Below are positions 8,616-16,874 of a DNA stretch of 41,450 nt, piece after piece (positions within the stretch are counted from its first letter, which is position 1; each line of letters opens with the position of its first letter). The notes beneath the pieces were generated by a model, which saw nothing but the letters and a program-made list of their open reading frames with translations, was not told where the DNA came from and made no database searches. A program made the position numbers and the translations under genes. This DNA comes from JBNJEM01 sp051745935 (GTDB taxonomy: Bacteria; Planctomycetota; Planctomycetia; Pirellulales; Pirellulaceae), in assembly GCA_051745935.1 (NCBI GenBank), contig JBNJEM010000003.1:1-41450 (forward strand), given 5' to 3'.

Positions 8616-9530
8616 CGTGTGGCCTTTCGCTAATCATATCGCTACGCAGTGATCTCTTTCATCACGCAGACGCATCTGCCAAATTCGATTCCAGGCGGGC
8701 AGGCGTCAGGGGGTTGGACTGAGGGGGAACCGCGAGGTTGACCCGCCCCGAAATGAGCCCCGTTCACCTTCGGAGCTTTCCGCCCGAGCACGCTGAAATC
8801 GGCCTTTGTGCCCGGAGGCCAGCCCCTGAGCCGGAGGGAGTAATAATAATGGTCCGGTTCGTTCTTGACAAGAACGAACCGGGGCAAGCAGGTTCTTCTG
8901 ATTTGGTTCAGGCGTTCCAGGGCTGGTCGTACTCGTCGAGTGCCTCACGGTGGTGCGTGTTCGAGGAATTCTGGATCGACCTCGTAGCTGATGCCGGCGT
9001 CGGCTTCGGGTATCGAGCAGCGCGGCGGGCGCGGCGGTAAGGGGATCGCAACTGGCAGGTGAAGTACTTGCGGTTGCGGAAGCACGAGTTGACAATCCGA
9101 TGGGTCAACCGCTTGTGGTCGATGGCCACCTTCCTCACGATGCCTAAATTGGACAGTTCTACCGTCAATGAGGGCCCTGCGCACTCGCCCTTGATGGACC
9201 AGTAGCGCGCTCAGGACGAACCGTCTGAGCCGCAAAGGCTCAACTGCTAACTCGCGTCGGTCACATCGCACGAGGCGGCGATCGACCTCCGGCGTCTCAG
9301 ACCGGCGTGCTGAACGGCTCCGTCCAAACGGCCGATGAAACGCCCCTCAGTCCGACCGGTGAATTGGGTGGTGAGCGCTAGGCGGAAACAGTTAATGACG
9401 CGGCAAGACGCATGAAAGCCGAGCAAAAAGTTGTTACAATCGCGTTAATACGGTTGGCGGGCTGCGAGTTAGTGCAGCTGACGCGTAGTCTTTCGCTCAC
9501 CATCGCTAATCCTCGACGCCTTGTCCCTGA
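8616..9530. other. Gene-free accessory stretch
   Basis: About 0.9 kb with no convincing gene. Several frames stay open because of GC content but none has a recognisable motif, signal or ribosome-binding site. It contains a 29-bp perfect palindrome (8854-8882, listed separately) and a small hairpin with stem TGAGCC/GGCTCA and loop GCAAA near 9228-9244. The minus-strand frame around 8908-9168 has a coding-like composition (VAIDHKRLTHRIV) and may be a degraded gene, but no family was recognised. Confidence 0.5.
8854..8882. repeat. 29-bp perfect palindrome
   Basis: Arms CCGGTTCGTTCTTG (8854-8867) and CAAGAACGAACCGG (8869-8882) are exact reverse complements around a single central A. The element is preceded by TAATAATAAT. 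It could be an operator for a dimeric regulator about 240 bp upstream of the beta-helix gene at 8615, a REP-like element or the end of a lost mobile element. No T tract follows on the plus strand, so it is not a good terminator. Confidence 0.6.
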
Positions 9531-9974
9531 ATGTGGTTCTCCAATATGCATGCTCGAGACGCAATCGCTTCATTTGCGGACGACTTGATTGACGAAGGAA
9601 CTCGCCTCCAGAGCACGACGTTTGATCGGAAGACCAGTTCATTCACGAGTGACACCTTCGTCGATCTTCAGGCGTTTCACAACTGGCGCTCGTCCTGCAG
9701 ACTAATGCTCAAGCAACTGGGTGCTTTCTCTAATGCATGGGCGCCGGTCTTGGATCTTGAACAACCGATGAACAACATCGGGACTGTCAAGGCGATGATC
9801 GGGGCTCTCGAATCTATCCGCGACAATGTCGCGCGCGGCCGATTCAAGAACGTTGACGCCATGGCGGCGGTCGGCAATTCGGCCGCGCACAATAGCCCTG
9901 GCCTCACGATTGATCACATCAAACGATTTCGCACGGATATGGTGGATTTCCTCGCCAAATTCTCGCAGACTTAG
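9531..9974 (+). CDS. Hypothetical protein, possibly compact HEPN-like
   Basis: 147 residues, mostly helical, without signal peptide or membrane segment. The first half (IDEGTRLQSTTF, DLQAFHNWRSSCRLMLKQLG, ALESIRDNVARG) resembles the N-terminal half of a family of 250-300-residue bacterial helical proteins often found near defence genes. The last 40 residues (AVGNSAAHNSPGLTIDHIKR) resemble the C-terminal NxxAH-type segment of the same kind of protein. The middle seems to be missing, so this may be an internally deleted but still open gene. There is no strong ribosome-binding site; a second ATG lies at codon 6. Assignment is from general resemblance only and the function is unknown. Confidence 0.5.
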   Translation: MWFSNMHARDAIASFADDLIDEGTRLQSTTFDRKTSSFTSDTFVDLQAFHNWRSSCRLMLKQLGAFSNAWAPVLDLEQPMNNIGTVKAMIGALESIRDNVARGRFKNVDAMAAVGNSAAHNSPGLTIDHIKRFRTDMVDFLAKFSQT

Positions 9975-11076
9975 ACGTTGCAAACGAGACATAACGATAA
10001 CAAAGCGCCAACCGCAGTTGACGGGGCGTTGTTCTGAGGCTTCGGTTGCCAACAATCAACTCAGTTGGGCCGCCAGCCGTTCCGGGGGTGCAACCCTCGA
10101 TTGTTGGATGTCCAGGTAGAGACGAATCATCTCTCGGGCGGCCGCGTCACCTGGGGGATCCGCGTCCAAGCCAGCACTCGCCGAGATCACAGGGGTCGTG
10201 CCGCATTGAACGCCTCGGGAACGCGAGCTGGGAATAGGGGGCGAGCCGTTGGCAAGGTGATTGATCGCACTGCAGACGCGTTGCTGGAAGTCCAGTTACC
10301 ATCCTGCCGCTTCATGCCGATACTCAGCGAGCCGCTACGGTGCTGGCATGCTCACCGAAAGCGGCTCTAACCGCGACGTTCCTCTTCACGGGAGAAAAAC
10401 CGCCACGGCTGATTCTTACCGTGTCACACCTGCCGTTCGCATGGCCATGATATTGGCTGAGGCATATCCGCCAAGCCAGCAGTTGAGCACTTGGTCGCTT
10501 TTGTTTCTTGCAGGGTCCATTCATTGTGCTCTTTCCAGGTATCGGGCCGGCCTACAATCGGTCGGCTGGACGTGGGATACGTTCCAGAAGGGTATTGTGC
10601 GGGATCCGGAGGCAGTCGTCAGCCAAAAGCACACATGTGAGGCGGAACAGACGGGCAGTAACCCCCTGGGCACTCACTGGAGCCGTCGAGGTGAGGACAT
10701 TGAGGCCCCGGAAAGATTGGCTGGGGGCGCGCGCTGTTTGCCGTCGCACCACCGAGAGAAATTGTTCGACATAGCAGGTTGTTGGATGGGGGGCGACGTG
10801 AAGTTGCCCGTGTCCGTGCCCATGTCGTGCGCCTCTGAAGAATTCTCCCTTTTTCTCCCCGAACGGGTGCACAGGCTGCACATATTGCATTTTTCCGCAC
10901 ACCTGTTACGATTGATGAAAGTCCTACACATACAGGGATTTTCGGTAGTTTTCGGCAGTGCGAAAATCCGGCTGCGAACTCTCGGACTCTCTCGTGAACA
11001 GATCGAGCCGGGTTAACAGCCGGGTTGCTTCCGGACCCCGCAGCGATTTCGAACTCTCTGGCGAGCGAGGCCCGGA
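9975..11076. other. Gene-free stretch upstream of the toxin-like gene
   Basis: About 1.1 kb. A plus-strand frame is open from 10261 to 11016, but it lacks a recognisable domain, has composition unlike the neighbouring genes (many Cys, Ser and Trp) and has several equally open competing frames, so it is not called. A stem-loop at 10936-10969 is listed separately. No tRNA or mobile-element end was seen. Confidence 0.45.
10936..10969. promoter_or_regulatory. Stem-loop upstream of zeta-toxin-like gene
   Basis: GGATTTTCG (10936-10944) pairs exactly with CGAAAATCC (10961-10969) around a 16-nt loop that contains another TTTTCGG. It lies about 110 bp before the zeta-type gene. It could be an operator or a transcript structure. 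There is no T tract, so a terminator is less likely. Its role is inference. Confidence 0.35.
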
Positions 11077-11616
11077 ATGAATTCATCGCAGCCCACCGAA
11101 GCGCCTCGCGCCCTGATTCTGGCTGGCCCCAACGGTTCGGGCAAGACCACCTTCGCTCGCGAGTTCCTCCCTGCCGAGGGCAACTGCCCGACCTTCATCA
11201 ATGCCGACCTGATCGCAGAGGGCTTGTCGCCGTTCCGCCCTGAATCAATGGCAGTCGAGGCATCACGACTTATGCTCGAACATGTTCGGCGGATGGTCGC
11301 CAAGCGTGAAGATTTCGCCATTGAGACCACCCTCGCGGGCCGCTCGTATCTTGGCATGATCCGCGAATGGAAAGAGTTGGGCTACCAGGTCGAACTGATG
11401 TTCCTGGGATTACCGTCAGCCGATCTGGCCGTCGAGCGCGTGAAACAACGCGTCCTTCAGGGCGGGCACAATATCCCTGAGCCGGACATTCGCCGCCGCT
11501 TTGATCGCGGCATCGCCAACTTTCAAAGGCACTACCGTGCCGCGGTCGACGCATGGCAGATCTTTGATGCCAGTCAATGGCCGCCCGTCCTGATCGACGA
11601 AGGAGTGAATTCATGA
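11077..11616 (+). CDS. Zeta-toxin family / AAA-type kinase
   Basis: 179 residues with a Walker A P-loop GPNGSGKTT at residues 17-25, then FINADLIAEGL, whose Asp corresponds to the catalytic acid of zeta/PezT kinases. ETTLAGRSYLGMI follows, and later IRRRFDRGIANFQRHYR provides the arginines that usually contact phosphate. Classical zeta toxins phosphorylate UDP-N-acetylglucosamine and block wall synthesis. Chromosomal short versions like this one are common and their target is mostly untested. The stop codon overlaps the ATG of a small downstream gene (ATGA), which suggests translational coupling. The gene lies beside a decayed serine recombinase, in keeping with a mobile origin. The ATG at 11077 lacks a strong ribosome-binding site. 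Confidence 0.82.
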   Translation: MNSSQPTEAPRALILAGPNGSGKTTFAREFLPAEGNCPTFINADLIAEGLSPFRPESMAVEASRLMLEHVRRMVAKREDFAIETTLAGRSYLGMIREWKELGYQVELMFLGLPSADLAVERVKQRVLQGGHNIPEPDIRRRFDRGIANFQRHYRAAVDAWQIFDASQWPPVLIDEGVNS

Positions 11617-11810
11617 TCCAGCAACATCGCGAGAAGTATCCGGATATGGAAGGCAGCCGCACGGCCATGATTCGCGCCGCCCGCAGCGCGGCCGAATTGG
11701 CGAAACGACACAATCAGCCACTTCTGCTTTGGCGCGAGGGGCAGGTCGTTCGCGTTATGCCTGACGAATTGGCTGACCTGCCGGAACAAACACCTGAACA
11801 GAAGAAATGA
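11613..11810 (+). CDS. Small partner of the zeta-type kinase (putative antitoxin)
   Basis: 65-residue charged, helical protein (YPDMEGSRTAMIRAARSA; LLLWREGQVVRVMPDEL; C-terminal PEQTPEQKK). The start at 11613 is set by AAGGAG at 11600-11605 and by the ATGA overlap with the preceding stop codon. A longer in-frame start at 11577 would place 12 extra residues inside the upstream gene without a ribosome-binding site. Tight coupling downstream of a zeta-type kinase makes an antitoxin or regulatory subunit likely, although classical epsilon antitoxins come first in their operon. No DNA-binding motif is evident. The role is inferred from position only. Confidence 0.7.
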   Translation: MIQQHREKYPDMEGSRTAMIRAARSAAELAKRHNQPLLLWREGQVVRVMPDELADLPEQTPEQKK

Positions 11811-11823
11811 CAAGGCGGGCACG

Positions 11824-12153
11824 ATGACGACGGCTCCGCCAAAAAAAGCCGATCCGCTACGCCATCTATACTCGCCAGTCGAAACAAGGCCTTGCCGATT
11901 TCTCTTCCTGCGAAGCCCGGTCCCACACCTGCCAGGAATAGGCCAAGCAATCCGGGGAATCCTCACTCTACTGGACCGGCCAACACTTCCAAGACGAGGG
12001 CTACTCGGGCTCGACACTGGACTGGCCGGGCATGCGCGGGCTCCGCAAGGTCATCGACCTCGGCGCACTCGACCGAGTCTATGCCGTCGCTTTCGACCGC
12101 ATCACACGCAACATGCACGATGCGGTTGTGCTACTGGACGGCGAACGCCAGAC
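11824..12153 (+). pseudogene. Serine recombinase, N-terminal catalytic domain remnant
   Basis: Reading from about 11849 gives IRYAIYTRQSKQGLADFSSC, where the Ser of YTRQS is the catalytic nucleophile of large serine recombinases. A TAG then interrupts the frame after HTCQE, and the same frame continues with AKQSGESSLYW, FQDEGYSGSTLDWPGMRGL and LDRVYAVAFDRITRN, all standard resolvase-domain motifs. The natural ATG (11824) is out of frame with this by one base, with a run of seven A residues between them as the likely slip site. Homology ends near 12153. The remaining recombinase and zinc-ribbon domains are absent. It shows that a site-specific integration element once sat next to the kinase pair. 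Confidence 0.85.
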
Positions 12154-12177
12154 GCCCTTGTCGGTCGGGCGGTGAGC

Positions 12178-12350
12178 GTGGCTTAGGATTCCATCCTGAG
12201 CAGCGTGCATGGTTGCTGCCGGTGGCCCGCGTGCCGGTGCCAGCCGGGCGTTGTGGCTTCCCGTTGCATTTTCGGGGCGGGTTGCATTGAGTGGTGCGTG
12301 AATTGTAATAGGGCAGTGCCGCTCCTACTCAGGACGGAGTCCTAAGCCAC
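12178..12350. repeat. MITE/REP-pair-like element with 26-bp inverted ends
   Basis: The 26-bp left end (12178-12203, beginning GTGGCTTAGGATTCC) matches the reverse complement of the right end (12325-12350, ending AGTCCTAAGCCAC) with three mismatches. Each end is itself a small palindrome: CTTAGGA/TCCTGAG on the left and CTCAGGAC/GTCCTAAG on the right. The whole unit is 173 bp with a GC-rich centre and no ORF. This is the architecture of a miniature inverted-repeat element or a paired REP element. It begins just after the serine recombinase remnant stops. Confidence 0.65.
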
Positions 12351-12808
12351 AAATGTCCTTCTCCTTCGTGTTCACTTTGTTCGTCATTCCCGTGGTGCTC
12401 ACAGGAGAATCCGGGATCAGGAGGTCTGATGCCGGTCCCGGTATCACGTTGTGGGATCGGGCCCCTGGACAATTACGTTTCGATCCGCCATTTCACGGTT
12501 CAATTGACCGCGGGGCATCGTCACGCTAAGTTGAATGGTGGCTTGGTTGTCCGGTTGAGGTGGGTGGTCTTGCGATCGTCCACAGCCGACGAGGGTGTGA
12601 TCATGGAGGGCAATGCCACGGATGAGGCTGCGGGCGATTTCCGCCGAAAGCGGTTCCCGCCTTTGTGCCGCGCGACGTGGGCCGTTGTGAACCGGCGTGC
12701 TTCGTGACCCGCAAACGACGAATCCCACCGACCCAGTTCCCGATCCGCTAACGGATTGTTCGGGAGATCCATGTATTCAAGGTCTCATCATAGAATTAAA
12801 GGAAGCCC
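12351..12808. other. Leader region before the HzsA-related gene
   Basis: 458 bp without a supportable gene. Short open frames lack motifs and ribosome-binding sites. The final part must hold the promoter of the 12809 gene, but no convincing -35/-10 pair was identified; AAGGAAG at about 12799-12805 is its ribosome-binding site. Confidence 0.5.
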
Positions 12809-15742
12809 ATGTTTGGTCGATATTCGGTTAGCCGCGCTGGTGCCCGTGCTGGATTGTTTGCGGCGGTTGCCGTGTTGGCCAGTGCTCAGGCGGCGGGATC
12901 TTCTGGTGAACGGGTTAGCGCATCCTCGATCCACTCTAATGCATACCCGGCGAACCATGCCGTCGACGGTAATCGGAAGACGCGGTGGGCCAGCCGCCCC
13001 GTTTCCGGCAAACCGGAATGGCTGCAAATTGATTTTGGCAAGCGGATCCCGGTTGAGGCCGTGACGCTCCATTGGGAACGAGCTCATGCGGCGGCTTACC
13101 GGCTTGAGATTTCAGACGACGCGCGTCGCTGGCGAACCGTGCATGAGAATATGGCGTGCGAAGGGGGCCAGGACAATGTATCGGACTTGGAGGCCCGGGG
13201 TCGGTATCTCCGGCTGCTGTGTCTCGAACCGGGCCCCTATAAACTGGTTTCGTTGTTTGAAATTGAGTTTCCGGGAAACGGGCCGGCCGCGGCGGTTATT
13301 GCCCAAGCGCGACGCCAAGCCGCCGAATCCCGGCGTCAGGCGAATGCCCAAGCCCGGCAGCGTCTCTCGCGGCTCCCGGAGCAGTTCGGCGTGGATGAGA
13401 TCATCTTTGCCATGCGGCAACCGGGAAAGGACGGACACTGGTACGCTAATTTTAGTTACTACGCGGACGATGAGGAGCGGTTGACATACGGTCAGGGAGG
13501 GAAACTCTGCCGGATGGATCTGGAAACGGGCGAAGTCACGGCAATCCTGGAGGATCCGAAAGGTGCCGTGCGGGACCCGGTCGTTCACTACGACGCGAAG
13601 AAAATCCTGTTTTCTTACCGTCGAGGCGGCAGTGCTCATTATCATTTGTATGAGATCAATATGGATGGCGGTGATATGCGGCAACTGACGGATGGGCCGT
13701 ACGACGACATCGAACCCTGCTATTTGCCTGACAACTCGATCGTGTTCGTTTCCAGTCGCTGTAAGCGATGGGTTCAATGTTGGCTGACCAAGGTAGCCGT
13801 GATGTACCGCTGTGGTCCCAACGGCGATAATATCCGTCCGATTTCCTGTAACGTGGAGCATGACAACACGCCCTGGCCGCTACCCGACGGCCGCATTCTG
13901 TATCAGCGTTGGGAATACATTGACCGTTCACAGGTCCATTATCATCATTTGTGGACCACGAACCCGGATGGCACCGGGCAAATGGTTTACTACGGCAACA
14001 TGCATCCCGGCATCGTCATGATCGACGCCAAGCCGATTCCGAACACGAAAAAGGTGGTGGCCGTTTTTTCGCCCGGCCACGGTCGCCGAGAACATGTTGG
14101 AACGATCACCGTCGTCGACCCGCGCAAAGGTCCGGACGACCAGAGTTCCGCCATCTCGATTACCTCGGAGCCCAAGTATCGGGATCCTTGGGCCTTTTCT
14201 GAAGAGACGTTCCTGGCCGCGCGGGGGGATCGTCTCGTGCTCTTGGATAACCAAGGCCATGCGCGTGACATCTACCAGGCGACGGCTGAGGAGGTGGCTG
14301 CCGGTCTGGAATGCCATGAACCTCGACCGGTCATGAGACGCCGGCGTGAACGGGTGATGCCGAGTCGTGCCGATAGAGCGGAGGCAACTGGGAAGGTGGT
14401 TCTGATGGATGTCCACAAAGGCCGCAACATGGCCGGTGTGGACCGTGGGGAAATCGAAAAACTACTGGTCGTCGAGTCCTTGCCGAAACCGATCAACTTT
14501 ACCGGCGGCATGGATCCACTAACCTATGGCGGTTCGTTTACACTGGAACGCGCGCTCGGCACGATTCCGGTTGACGAAGATGGCTCCGCCTTCGCGGAAC
14601 TTCCCGCCCTGCGATCGTTGTTCTTCGTGGCGCTGGACGAGAACGACATGGCCGTCAAACGGATGCAGAGTTTTTTGACGGTTCAGCCGGGCGAGGTCGC
14701 CGGGTGCGTGGGATGCCATGAGCGGCGAACGGAGAGTTTGTTGCCCGAGGTCCATGCGTTGGCCACGGGCCGCGAGGCGAGCAAGATTGAACCGATTGCC
14801 GACAACCCTGGCGTGTTCGATTTTCCACGTGATATCCAGCCCATATTGGACAATCTTTGCGTTGATTGTCACGGATACAAGGAAACACAACGGGGGGGAC
14901 CCTACGCCGGCAAGGTAATCTTGACCGGCGACCACGGTCCCATGTTTTCACACGCCTATTTCACCATGACGGTGGAGCAGCTCTTTTCCGACGGCCGCAA
15001 TTTGCCGGTTAGTAACTATGCGCCGCGGGAGATCGGATCCTCGGCAAGTCGCATTCTTGATATGATCGACGGCTCACACCACGGCGTGACGGCCACGGAT
15101 CTCCAGAAAAGAATGCTGCGATTGTGGATCGAAACCGGCGCGCCCTATCCGGGGACCTATGCCGCGCTGGGGTGTGGCTCGATTGGCGGTTACCAGCAAA
15201 ACGAACTGGTCAATACCGACTTCGAATGGCCAACGACACGAAGCGGCGCCGCGGTGATGGAACGGCGTTGTGCCGCGTGCCACACCGGGAACAAGGTCCT
15301 GCCCGCGGCCCTCTCCGATGAACGAGGGGTCTCGTTTTGGCGGTTTGACGTGGAGGATCCGCGACTACGGTTCGCTCGGCATATCGTATTCAACTTGAGC
15401 CGCCCCGAAAAATCACTGCTTTTGCTGGCCCCGCTGGCCAAGTCCGCCGGTGGCTTTGGACTCTGCCGCAATCAAAAAGAGGAGACCGTTGAAGTCTTTC
15501 AGAATGTGGAGGATCCGGATTATCAAACGTTACTGGAAATGATCAAAGCTGGAAAGCAAAATCTGCGAACCATCAAACGCTTTGATATGGCGGGTTTTCA
15601 ACCCCGGCCGGAGTATCTGCGTGAAATGCGACATTATGGGATCCTTCCGAACGATTTTCCGGACGATCGTTCTGTTGACCCCTATGAGTTGGACCAGCGA
15701 TATTGGGAATCGCTCTGGCATCGCCCCGCGACGGGTGAGTGA
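12809..15742 (+). CDS. HzsA-related multiheme protein with discoidin (F5/8C) domain
   Basis: 977 residues. A signal peptide (about 1-30) is followed by an F5/8 type C carbohydrate-binding-like domain (about 35-155: SNAYPANHAVDGNRKTRW, EWLQIDFGKRI), an Ala/Arg/Gln linker (160-190) and a beta-propeller domain (about 195-480) with HWYANFSYYADD, LYEINMDGGDMRQLTDGPYD, DIEPCYLPDNSIVF and NTPWPLPDGRILYQRWEY. Three c-type heme sites come next: GCVGCH (Cys633), LCVDCH (Cys684) and RCAACH (Cys821). This order matches proteins annotated as HzsA-related, after the hydrazine synthase alpha subunit. Hydrazine synthesis itself is unlikely, as no beta/gamma subunits or other anammox genes are near. A periplasmic electron-transfer or oxidoreductase role tied to carbohydrate binding is inferred. 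AAGGAAG precedes the ATG. Confidence 0.85.
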   Translation: MFGRYSVSRAGARAGLFAAVAVLASAQAAGSSGERVSASSIHSNAYPANHAVDGNRKTRWASRPVSGKPEWLQIDFGKRIPVEAVTLHWERAHAAAYRLEISDDARRWRTVHENMACEGGQDNVSDLEARGRYLRLLCLEPGPYKLVSLFEIEFPGNGPAAAVIAQARRQAAESRRQANAQARQRLSRLPEQFGVDEIIFAMRQPGKDGHWYANFSYYADDEERLTYGQGGKLCRMDLETGEVTAILEDPKGAVRDPVVHYDAKKILFSYRRGGSAHYHLYEINMDGGDMRQLTDGPYDDIEPCYLPDNSIVFVSSRCKRWVQCWLTKVAVMYRCGPNGDNIRPISCNVEHDNTPWPLPDGRILYQRWEYIDRSQVHYHHLWTTNPDGTGQMVYYGNMHPGIVMIDAKPIPNTKKVVAVFSPGHGRREHVGTITVVDPRKGPDDQSSAISITSEPKYRDPWAFSEETFLAARGDRLVLLDNQGHARDIYQATAEEVAAGLECHEPRPVMRRRRERVMPSRADRAEATGKVVLMDVHKGRNMAGVDRGEIEKLLVVESLPKPINFTGGMDPLTYGGSFTLERALGTIPVDEDGSAFAELPALRSLFFVALDENDMAVKRMQSFLTVQPGEVAGCVGCHERRTESLLPEVHALATGREASKIEPIADNPGVFDFPRDIQPILDNLCVDCHGYKETQRGGPYAGKVILTGDHGPMFSHAYFTMTVEQLFSDGRNLPVSNYAPREIGSSASRILDMIDGSHHGVTATDLQKRMLRLWIETGAPYPGTYAALGCGSIGGYQQNELVNTDFEWPTTRSGAAVMERRCAACHTGNKVLPAALSDERGVSFWRFDVEDPRLRFARHIVFNLSRPEKSLLLLAPLAKSAGGFGLCRNQKEETVEVFQNVEDPDYQTLLEMIKAGKQNLRTIKRFDMAGFQPRPEYLREMRHYGILPNDFPDDRSVDPYELDQRYWESLWHRPATGE

Positions 15743-16061
15743 CGGCGTGGGGCTTCCCGAAACCATTGATTTAATCGACGAACCGTATTGACCCCCCATG
15801 GGGGCCGTGAGCAACGTCACCGTGCTGGCCACTTCAAAAGAACCTGTTCCGAAAGGTTCTGATGACAGCAGCCCGCAACCGATATTCTGGACAAGCCACT
15901 ATGGGAAAGGGCGTGTTTTTGCATGCGTTCCTGGACATTTTACGTGGACGTTTGATGACCCGTACTTTCGTATTCTGTTGCTCCGCGGCATGGCCTGGGC
16001 TGCCGGTGAATCGCCTTACCGGTTTGACGCCTTGGTCACGCGGGGGATCCCATTGAAGTAA
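15734..16061 (+). pseudogene. ThuA-like domain, C-terminal fragment with stop in place of Trp
   Basis: One frame reads VSDGVGLPETIDLIDEPY, then TGA (15789-15791), then PPMGAVSNVTVLATSKEP, and on to IFWTSHYGKGRVFACVPGHF, TWTFDDPYFRILLLRGMAWA and a natural stop at 16061. This is the C-terminal half of the ThuA/trehalose-utilisation-like family (glutamine-amidotransferase fold), in which a Trp follows DEPY; TGG to TGA explains the break. The N-terminal half is missing and the fragment begins inside the last codons of the HzsA-related gene, so a deletion has probably joined the two. The part after the stop could be translated from ATG 15798 but would lack half the fold. Confidence 0.8.
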
Positions 16062-16874
16062 TCCAGTTAGACGCGTGATCGGCTGCCGCGCGGCTTTTCT
16101 TTCACGCGTGACCTCCCCTGTCGTGTCCTCTTTAGTCCTGTCGGGCGGTTAGGCCCTTTTGGTTCGACGCGGACAAGGATGAACGGCGCAACAATTTGGG
16201 TTGCAAGGACTCAGAGTTTTTCCTCGTCCCACCCTTGGGACATCGCTCGAACGCCCTCAATCAGACCGTCATGTCTTTGCCGATCTTAATTGAACAGCGC
16301 TGGACGACGAAACAGCGACTCTGTTTCCAATGCCGAGCTGCTGGCATTTGGAGGGCCAAAGGCTCTTGTGAAGGGGGAATACCGCTGAGAGGCCAGGCGT
16401 GAGAACTTGAAACGGTTCGCTGTAAACGGGAAGAGCCGGTGCCCAGGTTTTGGGGGGGAATGGAGCTGGCCGGCGTTTTTTCCGAAGTCCTTGTCGATTT
16501 GCGGGATATTGTGAGCCCCATGGATAAGGTGAACGGATTAACAGTGACATCCCGTGAGAAATCGATCATGATATCAGAAGGAAGACCACGCAAAGCGATA
16601 GCCCGGGTGGTGTTGACCGTCGAGGGTCCGGTGCCATAGCGTATAAACGGTGGGTTGTTGTCGGCATGGGCGACTGGAGGAGTTGGGTGGGATGGGTGGT
16701 GGGTACTGTCGTGCCTGACCGGCAGGTCGTGGACGGGCCTGTTGATTTACAAGGGAAAGACTCTACCGCAGGGATGTGGTTTCCGATGGGAGGAAGTAAA
16801 TAGGTGGCTTTGGGGGATGGTCGGGTGCCCGGCGTTTGCACCGAAACCAGCACAAGAGTCCGCGGAGATTGCGC
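16062..16874. other. Gene-free stretch between ThuA remnant and orphan gene
   Basis: About 0.8 kb. A terminator-like palindrome lies at 16085-16100. The rest holds short frames only; one at 16439-16639 is open (MDKVNGLTVTSREKSIM) but has no family, ribosome-binding site or coding bias strong enough to call. The region from about 16650 to 16830 is unusually G-rich on the plus strand (TTGGGTGGGATGGGTGGTGG near 16683) and could form G-quadruplex structures in the leader of the next gene. Confidence 0.45.
16085..16100 (+). terminator. Putative intrinsic terminator after ThuA remnant
   Basis: GCCGCGCGGC (16085-16094) is a perfect 10-bp palindrome followed by TTTTCTTT. A wider inverted repeat ACGCGTG (16071-16077) / CACGCGT (16103-16109) encloses it. 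The position fits termination of transcripts from the HzsA-related gene. Confidence 0.45.

Noticed and set aside
9170..9500. Possible integron attC-like site (GCTAAC and GTTAG motifs around a small hairpin)
   Set aside because: The core sites do not fit the required RYYYAAC and GTTRRRY consensus or spacing, and no integrase or cassette array is present.
10261..11016. 251-codon open frame upstream of the zeta-type gene
   Set aside because: Composition rich in Cys, Ser and Trp, no motif, no ribosome-binding site, and other frames are equally open.
12809..15742. Hydrazine synthase and thus an anammox organism
   Set aside because: Only the alpha-like architecture is present, fused to a discoidin domain. 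No beta/gamma subunits or other anammox genes are in the window, and HzsA-related proteins occur in non-anammox planctomycetes.
15789..15791. Recoding of TGA as Trp
   Set aside because: The ThuA sequence also lacks its N-terminal half, and several intact genes here, including the 12809 gene, end in TGA, so a pseudogene is simpler.
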